A program made the position numbers and the translations under genes. Shown here piece after piece: positions 54,994 to 58,208 of a DNA stretch of 58,208 nt; position 1 is the first letter of the stretch; each line of letters starts with the position of its first letter. Under the pieces are notes generated by a model. That model saw nothing but the letters and a program-made list of their open reading frames with translations, was not told the origin of the DNA and searched no databases. Source of the stretch: an uncultured Flavobacteriaceae bacterium (GTDB lineage: Bacteria; Bacteroidota; Bacteroidia; Flavobacteriales; Flavobacteriaceae); the NCBI GenBank assembly GCA_947498845.1, contig CANMLX010000030.1, positions 1 through 58,208 of the forward strand, in the 5' to 3' direction.

Positions 54994-55341
54994 CTTGTTT
55001 CTTTATCTAAATTCAAGTACATTATAACTATAGAGAACTTTAAATATTGAATCTTTCAAAAAAAAACTTAAGAATATGGATGACCTACATAAAAACATAT
55101 TCATTCTAAAGCTACATTGTTTTTTTGAAATATACTAGACATGTAAGATTATAAATAATAAATGTTCAGTAATGATTGAGACTTTTTAATTAATTCAAAG
55201 ATTTAGATAATACCATGTTCAGAATTAATTTAGATTATTCAATATCAACACATTATACATTATTATTCGATTCACCTATATTTACGTTTAAACATTAATC
55301 GCGTACTTATACGAACTACACGATTATTAAATTTTTTACCT

Positions 55342-56598
55342 ATGAAAATACTAGAAAAAGGAAAATACATATTTACTTACATATTAATACTTGCGTTATT
55401 CTCTTGTAGTAGCAGTGATGATAGAGACTCTAACACTATGCCAAAAGAAGAAATTCCAGAAGAAATTCCAGAAGAAACGCCTCCTGAAGAAACACCTCCT
55501 CAAGAAATTACTTATGATGAAAGTTTACCATACAACCAGTTACCTGTTCCGGCAACAATAGCATCTGGAAAAACTTGGGTATTCCAACCAAATCCATCTG
55601 ATGATTTTAACTATACATTCGATGAAACAAATGGTAGAGTAGATTTTGGACCAAACGATAAGTGGTATAATTATTATCACGATTTGTGGGATGGCCCGGG
55701 TACTACATATTGGAAATATAATCATGTTTCTGTAGATGGGAGTGATTTAATTATAAGAGCTTCCAGATGGAGCTCTGCGAACGAACCTGAACCTCGTTTT
55801 GGTGCTCCAATTAAAATGAATCTCTCTGGTCAAGGTGTAAGTACAGGTAGTATTACTGGAAATAACCAAGTAGAATGGCCTGTATTTGTTGAAGCGAAAG
55901 TAAGCGTTGCCGATATCGCACTAGCATCTGATGTTTGGTTGTTAAGTACCGATAATACCGAAGAAATAGATATTATAGAGTGCTGGGGTGGAGACGAGAA
56001 TGGTAATCATTTATTTTCTGATATTATTCACTTAGCACACCATTCCTTTATTAGAGAGCCTTTTACCGATTATCAGCCCAGAGATACAGGTATTTTCTAT
56101 AGACAACAAGGTATAAGCAGCTGGGGTGAATTTCATTACAATGGAGGAGATCGCGAATACTCTTATATTGGAGTTAATTGGATTAGTCCTTTCCATATAG
56201 AATATTATATAGATGCTAAAGTCGTTAGAGTGCTTTATGATAAAGCTGTAGCAACAAAAAAAGGAGATTCATGGACCTATGGATACCCAACATTTACTAA
56301 TGGGATATTAACCGAAGATACATCTACTGGGTTTCAAGCTTTAGTAGAACATTCAACTTCTAAATACTACGCTTTTGATAAGTTAAAAGCTGCTAGTGAT
56401 GCTTCTCAAGTAAGTATTATAGACCCTTATAATTATCAAAATGGAGCAGGCATGGGTAAAAAGAAAGATATTATTATAAATGTTGAAGCACAAACTTGGC
56501 AAGCAGCTGCAGGAAGAATACCTACAGATGCAGAATTAGAAGATCCTGCTAAAAATACTATGAAGGTGGATTGGATTAGAGTCTTCAAACCAGAATAG
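55342..56598 (+). CDS. GH16 agarase/porphyranase-like lipoprotein
   Basis: A 418-residue surface lipoprotein (ALFSCSSSDD, Cys22). A Pro/Glu-rich linker (about 33-55) leads to a GH16 domain (about 60-418) with catalytic EIDIIE (Glu208, Asp210, Glu213) preceded by DVWLLSTDNTE, then HLAHHSFIREPFTDYQPRD, GVNWISPFHIEYYIDAKVV and terminal DWIRVFKPE. An insertion of roughly 70 residues (about 300-375) distinguishes it from the enzyme at 32870. The anchoring suggests it cuts galactan oligomers at the cell surface. Exact specificity cannot be read from sequence. Confidence 0.9.
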   Translation: MKILEKGKYIFTYILILALFSCSSSDDRDSNTMPKEEIPEEIPEETPPEETPPQEITYDESLPYNQLPVPATIASGKTWVFQPNPSDDFNYTFDETNGRVDFGPNDKWYNYYHDLWDGPGTTYWKYNHVSVDGSDLIIRASRWSSANEPEPRFGAPIKMNLSGQGVSTGSITGNNQVEWPVFVEAKVSVADIALASDVWLLSTDNTEEIDIIECWGGDENGNHLFSDIIHLAHHSFIREPFTDYQPRDTGIFYRQQGISSWGEFHYNGGDREYSYIGVNWISPFHIEYYIDAKVVRVLYDKAVATKKGDSWTYGYPTFTNGILTEDTSTGFQALVEHSTSKYYAFDKLKAASDASQVSIIDPYNYQNGAGMGKKKDIIINVEAQTWQAAAGRIPTDAELEDPAKNTMKVDWIRVFKPE

Positions 56599-56623
56599 GA
56601 ATAGGGTTTAAAAGTTATTTTTT

Positions 56624-56653
56624 AAGGGGAGAAACACTACAAGTTACTCTCCT
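56624..56653 (+). terminator. Terminator after GH16 lipoprotein gene
   Basis: AAGGGGAG pairs with CTCTCCTT (one mismatch) followed by TTTT, 26 bp after the stop codon. Confidence 0.65.
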
Positions 56654-56693
56654 TTTTATGCATTAACCCTATTACAGAAGCATCTCTAATTTA

Positions 56694-56725
56694 ACCTGAG
56701 TTCGATTTAAGAATCATAGATAAAA
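56694..56725. mobile_element. Solo end of MITE family 1
   Basis: Thirty-two bases starting ACCTGAGTTCGATTTAAGAA match the reverse complement of 7422-7453 with one mismatch; the similarity stops abruptly afterwards. Its inner part overlaps the last codons and stop (TGA, 56714-56716) of the SGNH lipoprotein gene. No second terminus was found nearby. Confidence 0.7.
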
Positions 56726-57517
56726 CCCCATTTTTTCCAATGCCAAGGGCAAAATACGTTCTACAAATCTAGAATACGCTAACTCAGAGGGGTGTAGCGC
56801 ATCTGAAGCTACCAAGGCAGTATTTTCCAATCCTAATCGGGTAATATCGGTAATATTTACAAAACTTACACTTATTGATTCACAATAGGTTTTAATAAAA
56901 TTATTGTATGTATCTATATCTTGAGATATGGATTCATCACCATTACCAAAAGGTGTAAAAGCATAATCTGGTATAGAGATAACAATAACGTTTTTTTTGT
57001 CACCACCAGCATGCATTATGGCCGATGATACTAATTCTGGAAATTCTGTTTCGAATATAGAAAATGGTTTGCGCTGATATTGATTATTTACACCTATTAA
57101 TAACGTTACCAAATCTTGATTTTTATCTAAATTCTCTTGTTCTATAGCTATAGCATTCTTAAGATTGGTAGTCGTCCAACCTGTTGTGGCCAAAACGGTT
57201 AAGCTTACAGTGCTATTTTCTATAGTATTAAGAATACTATCCTTTAACTGCTCTGGAAACTTACACGTATTACAAACACTTTGTCCAATAGTATAGCTAT
57301 CTCCTAAAGAGAGTAATTTAAAACTGTTATTTTTTGAGTCGTTTGGATTCTCTTCATCGCCATTAGTTTCTTCTTCGTTTTTATTTAAATCGTTATCATT
57401 GATAACTTCTGGAGGATTTTCTTCTTTTTTGGGTTCTTCCAAATCCTTTTGAGAACTGTTGGAGCAACCCAACGTTACAGAAAACACTAAACTTAAAACG
57501 TAAAAACTGAGTTTCAT
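56714..57517 (-). CDS. SGNH-hydrolase lipoprotein
   Basis: A 267-residue lipoprotein (SVTLGCSNSS, Cys18) with an acidic linker (about 25-65, EEPKKEENPPEV, NGDEENPNDS) and an SGNH/GDSL esterase domain (about 67-267). Catalytic blocks: KLLSLGDSYTIGQS (nucleophile Ser), LLIGVNNQYQ (block III Asn) and SDALHPSELAY (Asp and His). It resembles TesA-like or carbohydrate esterases and is convergent with the GH16 lipoprotein gene, so a role in trimming algal polysaccharide substituents is possible but unproven. The C-terminal FYL and stop lie in a MITE end. Confidence 0.88.
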   Translation of the reverse strand: MKLSFYVLSLVFSVTLGCSNSSQKDLEEPKKEENPPEVINDNDLNKNEEETNGDEENPNDSKNNSFKLLSLGDSYTIGQSVCNTCKFPEQLKDSILNTIENSTVSLTVLATTGWTTTNLKNAIAIEQENLDKNQDLVTLLIGVNNQYQRKPFSIFETEFPELVSSAIMHAGGDKKNVIVISIPDYAFTPFGNGDESISQDIDTYNNFIKTYCESISVSFVNITDITRLGLENTALVASDALHPSELAYSRFVERILPLALEKMGFYL

Positions 57518-57636
57518 TTTATTTTAAAGATACGATTTTTATAGCTACAGATTGCTTGACCGTAGCCTTTTAAGAAAGAAGACAAAGCAATTACTTAAAT
57601 GAAAATGCAGCATAGTTTAATGTGAATCTCGGATAA

Positions 57637-57985
57637 TACCAATTCCCAAATGAATTTACTGAGTTAAAAAGTGTCTTTTGAAATGCTATCTTCAACATAA
57701 AAAAGAACCGTAACTACGGCTCAATGTCATTAAGTTAAGAGTTTATATGTTCTCAGTGTCAGGTTGAGCGCAGTCGAAACCTCTTTGTTAGTTAGAATAA
57801 AAAGTTCTCGACTTACTCCGTAAGCTAACGTCGTTAAAAATATATTTTTTCTCGTTAATGCTCGAACAGACATAATTTCCCTTAACTTAATGACATTGAA
57901 CTACGGCTATGCTTATTTTTTCTACCTCGTATAATTCCAAAATCCATCATTTTACTTTACAATATTTTCATTTAAGAATTGGCAT
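57637..57985. mobile_element. MITE family 2, copy c, split by a nested element
   Basis: Left end TACCAATTCCCAAATGAAT and right end TTTCATTTAAGAATTGGCA. Without the inserted 187 bp (element plus duplication) it is about 162 bp and aligns throughout with copies a and b. Confidence 0.85.
57722..57898. mobile_element. Nested miniature element, 177 bp, 10-bp TSD
   Basis: A perfect 18-bp terminal inverted repeat: CAATGTCATTAAGTTAAG at the left, CTTAACTTAATGACATTG at the right. The direct repeat AACTACGGCT flanks it at 57712-57721 and 57899-57908. It contains GTCAGGTTGAGCGCAGTCGA, a motif I recall from other flavobacterial intergenic repeats. No transposase. A 10-bp duplication is compatible with IS4-type transposition in trans. 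Confidence 0.88.
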
Positions 57986-58208
57986 AAGAAGATTTATGTC
58001 CGTTTGAGTGATTTTTGCAAAAAATAGTATCGAAAATAAATAAATTTTCGACTTAAAATGCTTCTCGATACATCACGCTAAGGCGTGACACTCGAAGTGA
58101 GGCCTTATACCAAATCTACTATAAAATGCAACATATAATTCGCTTCTTTCACATGATTTCTGCATTATAAAAATAAACAATAGCTAAGGCTATTCTTGAT
58201 TTTTATGC

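Larger units (their letters stand above)
54855..55341. other. Terminator pair and upstream region of GH16 gene
   Basis: 487 bp. The first 140 bp hold two hairpins; the remainder (55000-55341) is AT-rich DNA upstream of the GH16 lipoprotein gene without a clear TAnnTTTG box or operator. Confidence 0.5.
57518..58208. other. Gene-free right end of window
   Basis: About 690 bp with no gene: a nested MITE pair (57637-57985), a repeat piece near 58064-58098 related to the element at 34119, and at 58112 the start of what may be another element (ATACCAAATCTACTATAAAA) cut by the window end. Confidence 0.6.

Noticed and set aside
1..58208. CRISPR arrays, tRNA and rRNA genes
   Set aside because: No regularly spaced short repeats beyond the 10-bp iterons, and no T-loop (GGTTCRAATCC-like) or rRNA sequence was found by eye.

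Overview
The window looks like chromosome of a marine flavobacterium (Bacteroidota, Flavobacteriaceae-like). It is AT-rich, its promoters lack Shine-Dalgarno sequences but several carry the Bacteroidota -7 box TAnnTTTG, many genes encode lipoproteins, one enzyme ends in a type IX secretion sorting domain, and there are two GH16 agarase/porphyranase-type enzymes. DUF4301, DUF3127, DUF4837, a FolK-deoxynucleoside kinase fusion and a 563-residue LysRS also fit this group. No rRNA, tRNA or CRISPR array was seen.

Layout. 0-4.1 kb: minus-strand accessory genes (lipoproteins, an alpha/beta hydrolase, a frameshifted alkyltransferase-like gene). 4.1-31.7 kb: mostly conserved core genes: a lytic transglycosylase with a DUF4837 lipoprotein, pgk, an OmpA-family protein, a GH3-family enzyme, rpsU, an AsmA-like protein, a VUT/YhhQ transporter, folK-dNK, DUF4301, aat, a histidine kinase, greA-HIT, lysS, a membrane-tethered LuxR-type regulator and a YqaE microprotein; lipB follows. 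32.8-43.5 kb: a secreted GH16 enzyme, a DinB-like protein, a MocR-type regulator divergent from a flavin split-barrel protein, a phosphotriesterase-family lipoprotein, a GNAT enzyme and PEP carboxylase. 43.6-54.1 kb: a run of unrelated, mostly unknown single genes, all on the minus strand, most of them separated by related long imperfect palindromes; it resembles a gene-cassette array. 54.1-58.2 kb: ssb behind 10-bp iterons, a lipoprotein GH16 enzyme, a convergent SGNH-hydrolase lipoprotein and nested miniature transposable elements.

The main hidden structure is mobile or repetitive DNA. A 247-bp MITE with a 6-bp target duplication splits an SH3-type secreted protein gene whose frame is restored exactly when the element is removed. 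A second MITE family has three copies, and one copy contains a third element with an 18-bp perfect terminal inverted repeat and a 10-bp target duplication. A solo end of the first MITE supplies the stop codon of the SGNH lipoprotein. The cassette-like array between ppc and ssb is the best candidate for an undescribed system; no integrase lies in the window.

Functionally the window combines housekeeping genes with algal galactan degradation: one GH16 enzyme released by type IX secretion and one anchored to the cell surface, the latter beside an SGNH hydrolase.
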